In this document: positions 19,185-27,852 of the stretch, in pieces
Numbering within the stretch: the first letter of the stretch is position 1
How the letters are laid out: each line of letters begins with the position of its first letter
Notes under the pieces: generated by a model
Databases searched by the model: none
Seen by the model: only the letters and a program-made list of their open reading frames with translations
Told to the model about the DNA's origin: nothing
Program-made: the position numbers and the translations under genes
NCBI GenBank assembly: GCA_030647905.1
Contig: JAUSJA010000030.1
Span: 62,001-126,000, forward strand
Length of the DNA: 64,000 nucleotides
From: Gemmatimonadaceae bacterium
GTDB lineage: Bacteria; Gemmatimonadota; Gemmatimonadetes; Gemmatimonadales; Gemmatimonadaceae
Reading direction: 5' to 3'

Positions 19185-20125
19185 GGGGTGCGCTCCGTCC
19201 GGGCGGCGCTCGCCGCGCGTGAGGCGTCCAGGCCCTTGTATCCTTCCCACCCGCCGCGCACAACGTTGACCGGGATTCGCGGGTCCATCTTGGCGAGACC
19301 CACCACACCCATCGCCGCGGCGTGCAGTAGCAGGCGCGTGGCGTATCGCAGCTGCCACAGGGGCTCGTCGCCGATCGCCTTCCACACGAACAGCACGCGC
19401 GACCGCTCGCGCTCGCGCATCTGCGCGTGGAGCGGCGGCCTGTTGATCGAGTTCGGATAGTGCTCGATCGCCACCTTCACCGACGAGATCGTTTTCCATC
19501 CCGATCTCGCGACGCGGTGCGCGACGTCCACGTCCTCGTGCCAGAAGCTGCCAAGCGCTTCGTCGAACCCTCCGACGTCGTTGATCGCGGACCGGCGGAA
19601 CGACATATTGCATCCGCTGAGCCAGGCCGCGGGCTGGTCCTCGACCGGGTGACTCGCAGGACCGACGTTGAATCCGCCCCAGTCAATGCGATACCGGTCG
19701 GAGGTCAGCCCAAGCATGCGGTAAACCGCGTTGCGCGCCGGATTGTAGTGGCCAGGATGGTCCACGAATCCACCCACGCCGCCAATCTCCGGATCGTCGT
19801 AGAACGGGATCATCGAGCCAACCCACGTCTTCGGAAGACGCACGTCGTCGTCGAGAAAGGCGACGATATCCCCACGCGCCATCCGCAGCCCGGTATTGCG
19901 CGCGCACGACGTGCCGAGCCCTTCGTCGAATTCGGCAATCTGGAGCGTGAGCCGGCCGCCGAATCGCTCGCGGAGACGCTGCGCCGCGCCCGCCGGGTGC
20001 GCCTGAAGCACCAGGATCACCTCGAACGGACGCTCCGTCGCCTGCGCGGCGAGGTCCTCGATACAAAGCTCGAGCGCATCGCTTCGCTTGTACGAGGCAA
20101 CAATGACGGAGAGGTCGAAATGCAT
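19181..20125 (-). CDS. Family 2 glycosyltransferase
   Basis: A 314-residue GT-A enzyme with LSVIVASYKRSDALE, the acidic motif AFLDDDVRLP (DDD 92-94), SGCNMSFRRS and SFWHEDVDVAHRV on the acceptor side. A C-terminal extension of about 80 residues contains one hydrophobic stretch (LLLHAAAMGVVGLA) that may attach it to the membrane. ATG start; followed downstream by a GTGA overlap. Sugar specificity is not visible. Confidence 0.87.
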   Translation of the reverse strand: MHFDLSVIVASYKRSDALELCIEDLAAQATERPFEVILVLQAHPAGAAQRLRERFGGRLTLQIAEFDEGLGTSCARNTGLRMARGDIVAFLDDDVRLPKTWVGSMIPFYDDPEIGGVGGFVDHPGHYNPARNAVYRMLGLTSDRYRIDWGGFNVGPASHPVEDQPAAWLSGCNMSFRRSAINDVGGFDEALGSFWHEDVDVAHRVARSGWKTISSVKVAIEHYPNSINRPPLHAQMRERERSRVLFVWKAIGDEPLWQLRYATRLLLHAAAMGVVGLAKMDPRIPVNVVRGGWEGYKGLDASRAASAARTERTP

Positions 20126-20133
20126 GTAGGCGG

Positions 20134-20973
20134 CTATGAGCCTTTGAGCGCCCGCCAGTGACCGAGGAGGCCCACCCGGTCCAGCCAGCGGCGTGCGGTG
20201 TTACGGGGAATATCGTACAAATTTACCTGCCATACCCCCCTCAGTCGAGGAATCAGCGGGAACCGCCGGCGGATGACATCCTTCCGCTCCCGGCAGGAGC
20301 GCATGAACTGGTCTTCGCTCAGTCCGCCCATCCGCATTCTCGAGACGACGACGTCCACGAACCTCGTGGTCACCGGCGCGGCGAAGCAGCGCACTATGTG
20401 ATCGTAGTCGCCGGCGATGGCATAGCCGGTGTCGAATTTCCCGATCGCATCGAACACCTTGCGCCTCACGAATGTCGCTGGGTGGCACAGCGTCTGGAGC
20501 GCGAGATCGTCGAGATCCACCCGGCGGCCGACTACCGCCGAGATGCTGTCATCGGCCAGCAGCATCTTCCCGTAAACCAGATCCTCTCCCCCGCTCTGGG
20601 AGATCACTCTCTCGATCGCTTCGGGCGAATAGAGGTGGTCGTCGGAATTGGCGAACAGAATGTAGGACTCGGGATCGCGCACCAGCTCGACGCCCTTGTT
20701 CATCGCGTCGTAAATCCCGGTATCCGGCTCGCTTACCCAGTAACCGATGGTCCCGTCGTAGCGGCGGAGAATGTCCAGCGTTCCATCGGTCGAGCCGCCA
20801 TCCACGACGATGTGCTCGATGGCTTCGTACGTCTGCACCGCGACCGCCTGAATGGTCTGCTCGATGTATTTCGCGCCGTTGAGCACGACCGTCACGATGG
20901 ACACGAGCGGGCACTCGACGGATCCGATGATCCGCTCACCGCGCAGGCGGCGTCCACCTTCAGTACAAGACAT
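20134..20973 (-). CDS. Family 2 glycosyltransferase, WfgS-like
   Basis: A 279-residue GT-A enzyme. The segment VDGGSTDGTLDILRRY followed by SEPDTGIYDAMNKG and an NSDD metal motif (109-112) is characteristic of the WfgS-like O-antigen transferase group. The ATG at 20973 gives an N-terminus close to the fold and a 14-base overlap with the upstream gene; longer starts read through that gene. Likely one linkage of the repeat unit. Confidence 0.86.
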   Translation of the reverse strand: MSCTEGGRRLRGERIIGSVECPLVSIVTVVLNGAKYIEQTIQAVAVQTYEAIEHIVVDGGSTDGTLDILRRYDGTIGYWVSEPDTGIYDAMNKGVELVRDPESYILFANSDDHLYSPEAIERVISQSGGEDLVYGKMLLADDSISAVVGRRVDLDDLALQTLCHPATFVRRKVFDAIGKFDTGYAIAGDYDHIVRCFAAPVTTRFVDVVVSRMRMGGLSEDQFMRSCRERKDVIRRRFPLIPRLRGVWQVNLYDIPRNTARRWLDRVGLLGHWRALKGS

Positions 20974-21955
20974 CAGCGGAATCGGAGAGCCAGTCATCCC
21001 GGAGAGCAAACCGTCGCCAGTGCTCGTCGCGGAGAAGGCGCGAGTCGTAGCGCGCGCGGTTGCGATGGTAGAACACGCGCGCCAGATCGACACGCCATTG
21101 GGTGTTCCCCGCGAGCCGGCGGGCGGCCGCCTTCAGCGCGGTGAGCCCCGCCAGCGCTGTGTGGGCGACGATTCGCTTCGCGAGCCGCCCCTTCCCCGGA
21201 TGAATCGCGCGATAGTCGGTGTAGCTGTCGCAGTACCCCCGATCGGCCATGCGGCTGTTGAGATACCCCTGCGTCATGCGCGAGGCGGGTATCATGTGAT
21301 GCGTGACGGCGGCGCCCACGTACGCGAATCTATAGCCGAGCTTGCGGATCTTGATGTTCAGTCCGGTCTCGTTGTCTCCGGTGAATGTTCCGGCGTTCGT
21401 GTCGGGATTGAAGCCGCCCGCCCGCACGAAGACGTCGCGCAGCACCGCCTGGTGACAGCTGAACACGCCCGGGTCGTCGTCGGAGACGATCAGAGACTCG
21501 CCCATGTCGTTGAGACTGAGGAGAGCATTCCTGCAGTGCTCGAGCACCCACACTGGCGGCTCCGTGTCCCATCGCGGCAGGACGCGCCCGGTGACTGACG
21601 CAACCTTGGGATCGGCGGCGAATCCCTCCACGATCCGCGTCAGAAGGTCGCGGTCTGCCAGCATGTCATCGTCAGTAAAATACAGAACCGCCCCCAACGC
21701 TGCCATCGCTCCGCTGTTGCGCGCGAAGTGAGCCCCCCGTCTCGGCTCCCGAAGAGGCCGCACGCGCCGGTCGCTCCCGGCAAGCCCGTAAATCACACTC
21801 CACGTGTCGTCCGTGGATTCGTTGTCCACGAGGATAAGCTCCCACCGCTCCGCGGGATACGACTGCGCGCGAAACGTCTCCACGGTCTGGCGCAGGAGCT
21901 CCGACCGGTTGTAGGTCGGAATGATCACCGAGATGAAGGGATGCTCTCCGCTCAC
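20960..21955 (-). CDS. Family 2 glycosyltransferase
   Basis: A 331-residue GT-A enzyme: FISVIIPTYNRSELLRQT, LVDNESTDDT, metal motif YFTDDDM (DDD 95-97) and TGDNETGLNIKIRKLGY on the acceptor side. The GTG start at 21955 makes a GTGA overlap with the upstream family 4 gene. C-terminal region about 90 residues long, basic, of unknown function. Confidence 0.87.
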   Translation of the reverse strand: MSGEHPFISVIIPTYNRSELLRQTVETFRAQSYPAERWELILVDNESTDDTWSVIYGLAGSDRRVRPLREPRRGAHFARNSGAMAALGAVLYFTDDDMLADRDLLTRIVEGFAADPKVASVTGRVLPRWDTEPPVWVLEHCRNALLSLNDMGESLIVSDDDPGVFSCHQAVLRDVFVRAGGFNPDTNAGTFTGDNETGLNIKIRKLGYRFAYVGAAVTHHMIPASRMTQGYLNSRMADRGYCDSYTDYRAIHPGKGRLAKRIVAHTALAGLTALKAAARRLAGNTQWRVDLARVFYHRNRARYDSRLLRDEHWRRFALRDDWLSDSADVLY

Positions 21956-23121
21956 GTGAGCGCCTCGACGATCTGCCGAAAGCGTTCCCGAAACTGCGGC
22001 GGGCCCCACCGCGCCGCATGCTCGCGACCGCGCCGCCCAAGCTCCGCGCAGAGGTCGTCGTCGGTCCACAGGCGCACGAGGTAATCGTGAATCTCATCCG
22101 CCGACGACGGATCGAAGAGGAGCGCGGCATTGCCGACCTGATCGGGAATCCCATAGATACGCGACGTGGCGACGGGACAGCCGAGGGCAAAGGCCTCGAG
22201 CTGAGGAATGTTGGTGGGACCGAAGTATGTCGGCATCACCAGCGCGCGCGCCGCGCGGTAGAGCGCTGCCATGTCGCTGTCCGGAGCATAGCCGAGGAAC
22301 AGCACTATTCCGGTGAGACCAAGGCGCTCGACCTGTCGCTTTATATCGTCGTAGCTGTTCCGCTCCCTGGCACCGACCAGAACGAGGCGCACGTCGGGAT
22401 ACTGCTCCCGCATCCGGGCGACCGCATCAATCAGCGTCGCGTGATTCTTGTGCTGGTAGAACTGCGCCGGATAGAAGAAGAACTTCTCCGGCAGCGAGTA
22501 CTTCGATCGCACCGCGGTATCATTGCCTCCGTCGTACTCGTATATGTACGATGGCGCGATGTACGGCAGCACGAATACTTTCTCCGGCGCGATTCCGTAC
22601 GATTCCACGAGCTGGTTCTTGCCCAGCTCGGAGTCCACGAGCACTCCGCGCGACCACCGTGCCGTCTCGCTGAAATGAAATTCGCGGGATTCGAATTCGC
22701 CGTTGGCCGAGACTTCGGGGAACTGCCGCTCGTAGCGGTGCATCAGGTCGTGCACCGTGCCCAAGGCCGGTATCTGCGCGCGAAACGAATAGCGATCGTG
22801 ATTGGGACAGATCCAGAGATCACATCCCTCCCGCTGAAGCGCCTTCACGTTCGAGTCGAGATGCGCGAGCGTCTTTCGCCATGCGGCAACAGGGAGGCGC
22901 GTCATGTGAGCGATGCGATTCAGCGCGCGATTCCACGCCGTATCGCGCAGCCGCATGATGGACATGCGCTCCGGCAGCACACCTTCCCACAGCGGATCGG
23001 CGATGGCCGCCGACAACGCGTACTCCTGCGGAAGCGCCATCGCCGCGTCCACGATTGCCTGCGAATATTGCAGCACTCCTCCCCCCGGCCCGGCGGAGAG
23101 CAGCACCCCGATCCTCTTCAT
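21952..23121 (-). CDS. Family 4 glycosyltransferase
   Basis: A 389-residue GT-B enzyme of the mannosyl/rhamnosyl type. Acceptor-domain loop SAGPGGGVLQYSQ, donor-domain entry FFYPAQFYQHKNHATLI, and the nucleotide-sugar region PTYFGPTNIPQLEAFALGCP, where the usual EX7E first glutamate is replaced by Pro/Thr residues but PQLEAFALG keeps the second. ATG start in an ATGA overlap with the methyltransferase gene. Predicted soluble or peripheral membrane enzyme in repeat-unit assembly. Confidence 0.86.
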   Translation of the reverse strand: MKRIGVLLSAGPGGGVLQYSQAIVDAAMALPQEYALSAAIADPLWEGVLPERMSIMRLRDTAWNRALNRIAHMTRLPVAAWRKTLAHLDSNVKALQREGCDLWICPNHDRYSFRAQIPALGTVHDLMHRYERQFPEVSANGEFESREFHFSETARWSRGVLVDSELGKNQLVESYGIAPEKVFVLPYIAPSYIYEYDGGNDTAVRSKYSLPEKFFFYPAQFYQHKNHATLIDAVARMREQYPDVRLVLVGARERNSYDDIKRQVERLGLTGIVLFLGYAPDSDMAALYRAARALVMPTYFGPTNIPQLEAFALGCPVATSRIYGIPDQVGNAALLFDPSSADEIHDYLVRLWTDDDLCAELGRRGREHAARWGPPQFRERFRQIVEALT

Positions 23122-23885
23122 CCGCGCGCCACGAAGCAGGCGCCCCAGGTCGTGAAGTCGGGTGGGCCATCCGACATCCATCCGCGCGAGTCAATCAGCT
23201 TCATGCCTGCCGTTGCGAGGGCAAGCTCGATCTCCGGAGTGAAGAGGTACCGCATGCTGTGCGTCTCTCGCAGCGTCTCGCTCACGCCGGTATTTCGATC
23301 GGTCACGACCATCGTGTAGTTCACGTCCACTACGTTCGACCCGGGATGCACCACCGGCTCGGCGACGCGCCTCACCTCGGTGGACTGGTCGGAGAGATAC
23401 TTCTCGGTCGTGGCGGGCCACTGGCGCAAAACTGCCGGGCCGTACCAGCAATCGAACACGAACACGCCGCCGGGAGCGAGATGTTCGCGCGCCGTCGCGA
23501 ATGCAGCAGCGAGATCCTCATTCGACGTTTGATAGCTCATCACGTGGAACAGCGATATCACCGCGTTGAACCGCCGGCCAAGCCGCACAGTTCGCGCATC
23601 TCCGCGGGCGAAAGAAAGACGCGCCGCCACGCCTGCCTGGAGCGACCGCCGGCGCGACTCGGCGCCATCAAGCATGCCCTCGCTCATGTCCACGCCGGTG
23701 ACCTCGTACGACTGATCGGCGAGCTCGGCGGCGTGGGCGCCCGTCCCGCATCCAAGTTCGAGAACGGATCGCGCCGATGGCGCGTGAGTCTCGACGAGGC
23801 CGGCGACATAGCGGGCCTCAGCCGCGTAATCCTTGTCGCGGTAGAGAAGGTCGTAGTATCGCGAGTAGCCCGCGAAGACTGTCAA
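23118..23885 (-). CDS. Class I methyltransferase, DesVI/TylM1-like amino-sugar N-methyltransferase
   Basis: A 255-residue SAM enzyme. YYDLLYRDKDYAAEARYV followed by VLELGCGTGAHAAEL (41-55) is the N-terminal signature of the dTDP-amino-sugar N,N-dimethyltransferases DesVI, TylM1 and relatives, and FHVMSYQ and FDCWYGPAV occur in the same group. The immediately preceding gene is a sugar aminotransferase, overlapped through TTGA with a TTG start, which strengthens an N-methylation role on that amino sugar. The exact nucleotide sugar is not known. Confidence 0.82.
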   Translation of the reverse strand: MTVFAGYSRYYDLLYRDKDYAAEARYVAGLVETHAPSARSVLELGCGTGAHAAELADQSYEVTGVDMSEGMLDGAESRRRSLQAGVAARLSFARGDARTVRLGRRFNAVISLFHVMSYQTSNEDLAAAFATAREHLAPGGVFVFDCWYGPAVLRQWPATTEKYLSDQSTEVRRVAEPVVHPGSNVVDVNYTMVVTDRNTGVSETLRETHSMRYLFTPEIELALATAGMKLIDSRGWMSDGPPDFTTWGACFVARG

Positions 23886-25000
23886 GCGAAGACCTCGTGC
23901 ACGGCGGTGGACACTCTCTCCATCTGCTCGTCGGTGAGCGCGAGGCCGCTCGGCAGATAGAATCCACGCCGCGCGATTCGCTCCGCGTGCGGATACTTCT
24001 CTCCGGCGAAGAGCCCCATCTTCCGATAGACCGGCTGCTCGTGCATCGGCCAGAAGAACGGCCGCGTGCCGATACCGCGCTCACCGAGCCGGCGCATGGC
24101 TTCGTCGGCGTCGAACGGCGCATCGTCGGAGATCACGAGCCCGTACACCCAGTTGATGTTGGTCGCGTAATCGGTCGAGGCGACGGGCAGCTGGAGCGCG
24201 CGAATGTCCGCGAGCAGCTCGGTATAGCGCTCGAAGATGTGGCGCTTGCGCGGGATGAACTCGTCGAGCCGCTCGAGCTGAGCCAGGCCAACGGCCGCCT
24301 GCATGTTCGTCATCCGGAAGTTCCAACCGAGCTCGTCGTGCACGAACCGCCGCGGCGCTTTCATCGCCAGGTTGCGCAGTCCCCTGCACCGCTCTGCCAG
24401 AGCGTCGTCGTCGGTGACGATCATTCCGCCTTCGCCGGTGGTGACGTGCTTGTTGGGATAGAAGCTGAAGGTAGAGATGGTTCCGAGCGATCCGCAGGGA
24501 CGACCGCGGTACGTCTGCCCGATCATCTCCGCGGCGTCCTCGATGACCTGGAGGCCGTGGCGCGCTGCGATTTCGAGGAGCGGATCCATGTCCACCGGGA
24601 GGCCGTAGATGTGCACCGGCATGATTGCGCGCGTGCGTTCCGTGATCCGCGCTTCGATCGCCGAAACGTCCATGTTCCATGTTGCCGGGTCGCAGTCCAC
24701 GAGCACCGGAGTGGCGCCGAGGCGGGAGACGGCCGACGCACAGGAAATGATCGTGAAGGTGGGCATGATCACTTCGTCGCCCAGGCCCAGACCGAGGGCC
24801 GCCGCGGCGGCTTCCAGTGCCGCCGTCCCGTTGCAGACTGCAATGCCGTGACGCCGTCCGACGCGCCCGGCAAAGCGCTCCTCGAACTGACGAATGAACG
24901 GGCCTTCGGAGGATATCCAGCCCGTGTCAATGCATTCGCTGAGGTACTTTTTTTCGTTTCCGTCGAGGACCGGCTCGTTAACCGGTATAAAGCGGGGCAT
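23882..25000 (-). CDS. DegT-family aminotransferase, perosamine-synthase-like
   Basis: A 372-residue PLP aminotransferase. The start IPVNEPVLDGNE, the segment GWISSEGPFIRQFEERFA and the PLP lysine K184 in FYPNKHVTTGEGG match the GDP-perosamine/dTDP-viosamine synthase (Per, RfbE, VioA) group. Substrate would be a 4-keto-6-deoxy sugar; the Gmd encoded at 54117-55208 could supply GDP-4-keto-6-deoxymannose. It is translationally coupled to the methyltransferase. ATG at 25000 begins the family-like N-terminus. Confidence 0.86.
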   Translation of the reverse strand: MPRFIPVNEPVLDGNEKKYLSECIDTGWISSEGPFIRQFEERFAGRVGRRHGIAVCNGTAALEAAAAALGLGLGDEVIMPTFTIISCASAVSRLGATPVLVDCDPATWNMDVSAIEARITERTRAIMPVHIYGLPVDMDPLLEIAARHGLQVIEDAAEMIGQTYRGRPCGSLGTISTFSFYPNKHVTTGEGGMIVTDDDALAERCRGLRNLAMKAPRRFVHDELGWNFRMTNMQAAVGLAQLERLDEFIPRKRHIFERYTELLADIRALQLPVASTDYATNINWVYGLVISDDAPFDADEAMRRLGERGIGTRPFFWPMHEQPVYRKMGLFAGEKYPHAERIARRGFYLPSGLALTDEQMERVSTAVHEVFA

Positions 25001-25025
25001 ATCTCTGTAAGATACAACGCTGCGC

Positions 25026-26642
25026 CTATTTACCGCGACAGCGGGACCCCGCCAAAACCGTCGGCGCGATCTCGACGATGTCATAGAACTCGTCGCTCGT
25101 CGCCCGAGGAAAGGACGCCACCCGCACGCCCCTCTGGCGCAGCCGTTCCCGCTCGGCGGCGGTCCACCGGAAGACGGTGCCCGGATAGGCGGGGTGCGCC
25201 TCGCCCTGGGGCTTCCACGGCATCTCGGTGTTGCCAAGTGCGAGCAGCACGGGCTGGCCGTTGGCGCAGGCCACGCTGTCAGCGACGTCTATCAGTCGCC
25301 CGAGAGTCAGATCCTGCTGCCGGCGCTGGCCGCGGTCGAAATAGACCCGATAGTGGAACTCACCCTGCCGAGGCATGTACACGCGGTTCGGCACGTAATA
25401 GGGCATGGACTCCATGAGGTAATCGGGCTCCGAGGCCAGAATGGCGTCGCGAAACCGGGGGTTGGCCTCGATGAACTCGCCGTACGCCTTGCTGCCCGAT
25501 ACCGGCTTGGTGAAGTAACGATGCGCCATGACTGGGAGCGCGGCGGACTGCACGACGAACAGCGGAAGCAGTCCGAATGCCATCCGCCGACTGTCGCCGG
25601 CAGTCGACCGCCCCGGATTGCCCGCCACGGCGATCCAGCAGATGGAAAAGAGAAGGAATGCGATCATCCCCTCGTGTCTCAGGCCGCCGGAATAGACATG
25701 ACGAAACAACACCTCGAAGCCGAGGATGGTGACGATCATCGCGGCCAGGCACGCGCGGTTGCGGCGGAGTGACCACGCCACGCTCAGGAGACAGATGTCC
25801 ACGATCACGCGGGATGCCAGATCCCGGTCTATGTGGAGAAGGCGCCACGGGAGCTCACCCGCCGCTGCGACGTTGGCCCCCGTTACACCGCTTAGTGCCC
25901 ATCCGGGGTCCGTGAGAATGGTTCGCACGATTCCCCCCGCACTCAGCTGCCCGGGCCAGAATGCCCACGCCATGTCGGGGGTCGGTCTCGCGCTCCAGAG
26001 AGCCAGCCCTGCACCAGAGAGTGACAACGCGATCGCCATGACGCCGCGCCACTCGAGTCGGCCCTGCTCGCGATCGAGAAGGTCACTCAGCCAGATGAAG
26101 ACGAAAACGAGCGCGCCGAATGCGGCATGCACGCTCGTATTCGCCATGAGGGCGAGCACCATGCCGAGCATGAGGGGACGCTGCCGCCTCAACGGGAACA
26201 CGATGCAGGCGACGATCATCAGCAGCACGCCGATGCCGTAGTTCCGCGCCACCACGCTCAGCTCGTAACCGAGGAATGCGCCGAACACCGCGAGCATCCG
26301 CAGCCAGACAGGAAACGGCGCGAAGCGGAGGATCAGGTATGCGGTCACCGTAGCGATGACGAGCGCCGCAACCGGAAGGACGAGATGCGAATGCGTCGCC
26401 GCGTATCCGATGCGCAGAATGGCGTACCACAGTATCGGGTGACCTTCGTGATGGAGCTCCGCGACGAGCTGGCCCCACGACGCCGTCCGTGTCGCGACGG
26501 AGAACGCGCGCACCTCGTCCCGCCACATCTCGTGACGGATCGCCAGGACGGAGATGAGCGCCACGTACGCGGCGAGCGATCCCCACAGCTGGCGGGGCGT
26601 GATTCCGCGCGCCGCGGTCCCCTCGCGCCCGGACGCCGGCAC
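25026..26642 (-). CDS. Polytopic GT-C-like membrane protein
   Basis: A 538-residue protein with about ten hydrophobic segments and a soluble C-terminal part. After the first membrane helix comes RHEMWRDEVRAFSVAT, an acidic first-loop motif reminiscent of GT-C transferases (ArnT/family 39 or 83), which use polyprenyl-phosphate sugars at the periplasmic face. The adjacent DPM-like gene would make such a donor. The GTG at 26642 overlaps the upstream stop in TAGTG; a GTG at 26657 is possible. GT activity is inferred from topology and the acidic motif. Confidence 0.62.
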   Translation of the reverse strand: MPASGREGTAARGITPRQLWGSLAAYVALISVLAIRHEMWRDEVRAFSVATRTASWGQLVAELHHEGHPILWYAILRIGYAATHSHLVLPVAALVIATVTAYLILRFAPFPVWLRMLAVFGAFLGYELSVVARNYGIGVLLMIVACIVFPLRRQRPLMLGMVLALMANTSVHAAFGALVFVFIWLSDLLDREQGRLEWRGVMAIALSLSGAGLALWSARPTPDMAWAFWPGQLSAGGIVRTILTDPGWALSGVTGANVAAAGELPWRLLHIDRDLASRVIVDICLLSVAWSLRRNRACLAAMIVTILGFEVLFRHVYSGGLRHEGMIAFLLFSICWIAVAGNPGRSTAGDSRRMAFGLLPLFVVQSAALPVMAHRYFTKPVSGSKAYGEFIEANPRFRDAILASEPDYLMESMPYYVPNRVYMPRQGEFHYRVYFDRGQRRQQDLTLGRLIDVADSVACANGQPVLLALGNTEMPWKPQGEAHPAYPGTVFRWTAAERERLRQRGVRVASFPRATSDEFYDIVEIAPTVLAGSRCRGK

Positions 26643-27412
26643 TACGAAGACGGACACTCCAGCTTGCGGCCATCGGGATCGAACAGCCGGTCGCGCGTGA
26701 ACCCGGCGCGATGCAGGCGATAGCGGACCGACGTCGCCAATACGCCGACGCCGTAAACTACTGACCGCCTGAAGTTGATGGACGACGCCTCGGCGAAATA
26801 CTTCGTCGGACAGGCGATCTCGCCGATGCTGAAGCCGAACATCGCCGCCTGGGCGAGAATCTGGTTATCGAACAGAAAATCGTCCGAGCACTCGTTCAGC
26901 GGCAGCGTCTCGAGAACCTGGCGCGTGAAGGTGCGATAGCCGGTGTGAAATTCCGAGAGCTTGATGCCAAGGAAGATGTTCTCAACCGCCGTCAGAAAGC
27001 GATTCGCCACGTACTTGTAAAGCGGCATGCCACCTTCCCTTGCACCGCGCCCGAGAATGCGCGAGCCGAGCACGACGTCGAACTCTCCGGATGCGGCGAG
27101 CGAAGCCATCGGACCGATGAGATTCGGCGAATACTGATAGTCCGGGTGGAGCATGATGACGATGTCGGCGCCGCGCCGCAGCGCTTCGGTGTAGCAGGTC
27201 TTCTGATTTCCACCGTATCCGCGATTCTCCGGATGCACGACGTACGGCACACCGAGACGCTCCGCGACCGCGACCGTGTCGTCGCCCGACGCGTCATCCA
27301 CCAGCAGCAGATCGTCCACTACGCCGGCAGGTATCTCCGAGATGGTCCGCTCGAGCGTGCGTCCGGCATTGTACGCCGGCAGCACGACGACGACCCGCTT
27401 CCCGTTGATCAC
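26642..27412 (-). CDS. Family 2 glycosyltransferase, polyprenyl-phosphate sugar synthase-like (DPM type)
   Basis: A 256-residue GT-A enzyme: VVVVLPAYNAGRTLERT, LLVDDASGDDT, then MLHPDYQYSP in place of the usual DADLQ metal motif, and GSRILGRGAREGGMPLYKY. This variant is common in DPM1-like proteins of bacterial glycan loci. It would load a hexose on a polyprenyl phosphate for the GT-C-like protein encoded next. No C-terminal membrane helices. GTG start with GTGA overlap to the cupin gene. Confidence 0.82.
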   Translation of the reverse strand: MINGKRVVVVLPAYNAGRTLERTISEIPAGVVDDLLLVDDASGDDTVAVAERLGVPYVVHPENRGYGGNQKTCYTEALRRGADIVIMLHPDYQYSPNLIGPMASLAASGEFDVVLGSRILGRGAREGGMPLYKYVANRFLTAVENIFLGIKLSEFHTGYRTFTRQVLETLPLNECSDDFLFDNQILAQAAMFGFSIGEIACPTKYFAEASSINFRRSVVYGVGVLATSVRYRLHRAGFTRDRLFDPDGRKLECPSS

Positions 27413-27837
27413 TTCACCACGACACGCTCGGCGGCGACTCCCTTGAAGCGCGTCTTGTCCTGGTCTCCGGCGTACGGCCCCTGCTTGACCTCGATCATCT
27501 CCAGCTCCTCGAGAACCTCGAAGCCATGCCCGCCCGTGGCGAGAAGGATGACGTCCCCGCCATGAAGAATCCGGCTCTCAAGGTAATTCTGGCCATTGTC
27601 GTAGAAATCAACGCGAAGCTTGCCACGCTTGATGAACAACACTTCCTGCGTGAAGTGGACGTTCCTGCTGACCGGATTGTGAACGTGAGGCTCGATCACT
27701 TTCCCGAGGGGATGGTGCATGTAGGCGAGCTGCTGCGACAGGTCGCTTGGAGTGAAGAAATGGATCCCGGGCTCGTCGAAGTCGCGGGAAACGATCACCG
27801 CGAGGAGCTGGTCACCGGATTTGAGCGTCTCGATCAT
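27409..27837 (-). CDS. Small cupin-domain protein
   Basis: A 142-residue single cupin. The segment PHVHNPVSRNVHFTQEVLFI carries several histidines plus a glutamate in the positions of the first cupin motif, and GGDVILLATGGHGFEVL is the second. It does not look like the FdtA/WxcM keto-isomerases by eye. Cytoplasmic, function unknown; its coupling to a polyprenyl-sugar synthase suggests an accessory or isomerase role in sugar supply. Confidence 0.72.
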   Translation of the reverse strand: MIETLKSGDQLLAVIVSRDFDEPGIHFFTPSDLSQQLAYMHHPLGKVIEPHVHNPVSRNVHFTQEVLFIKRGKLRVDFYDNGQNYLESRILHGGDVILLATGGHGFEVLEELEMIEVKQGPYAGDQDKTRFKGVAAERVVVK

Positions 27838-27852
27838 AGGAGGAAGAAGATA

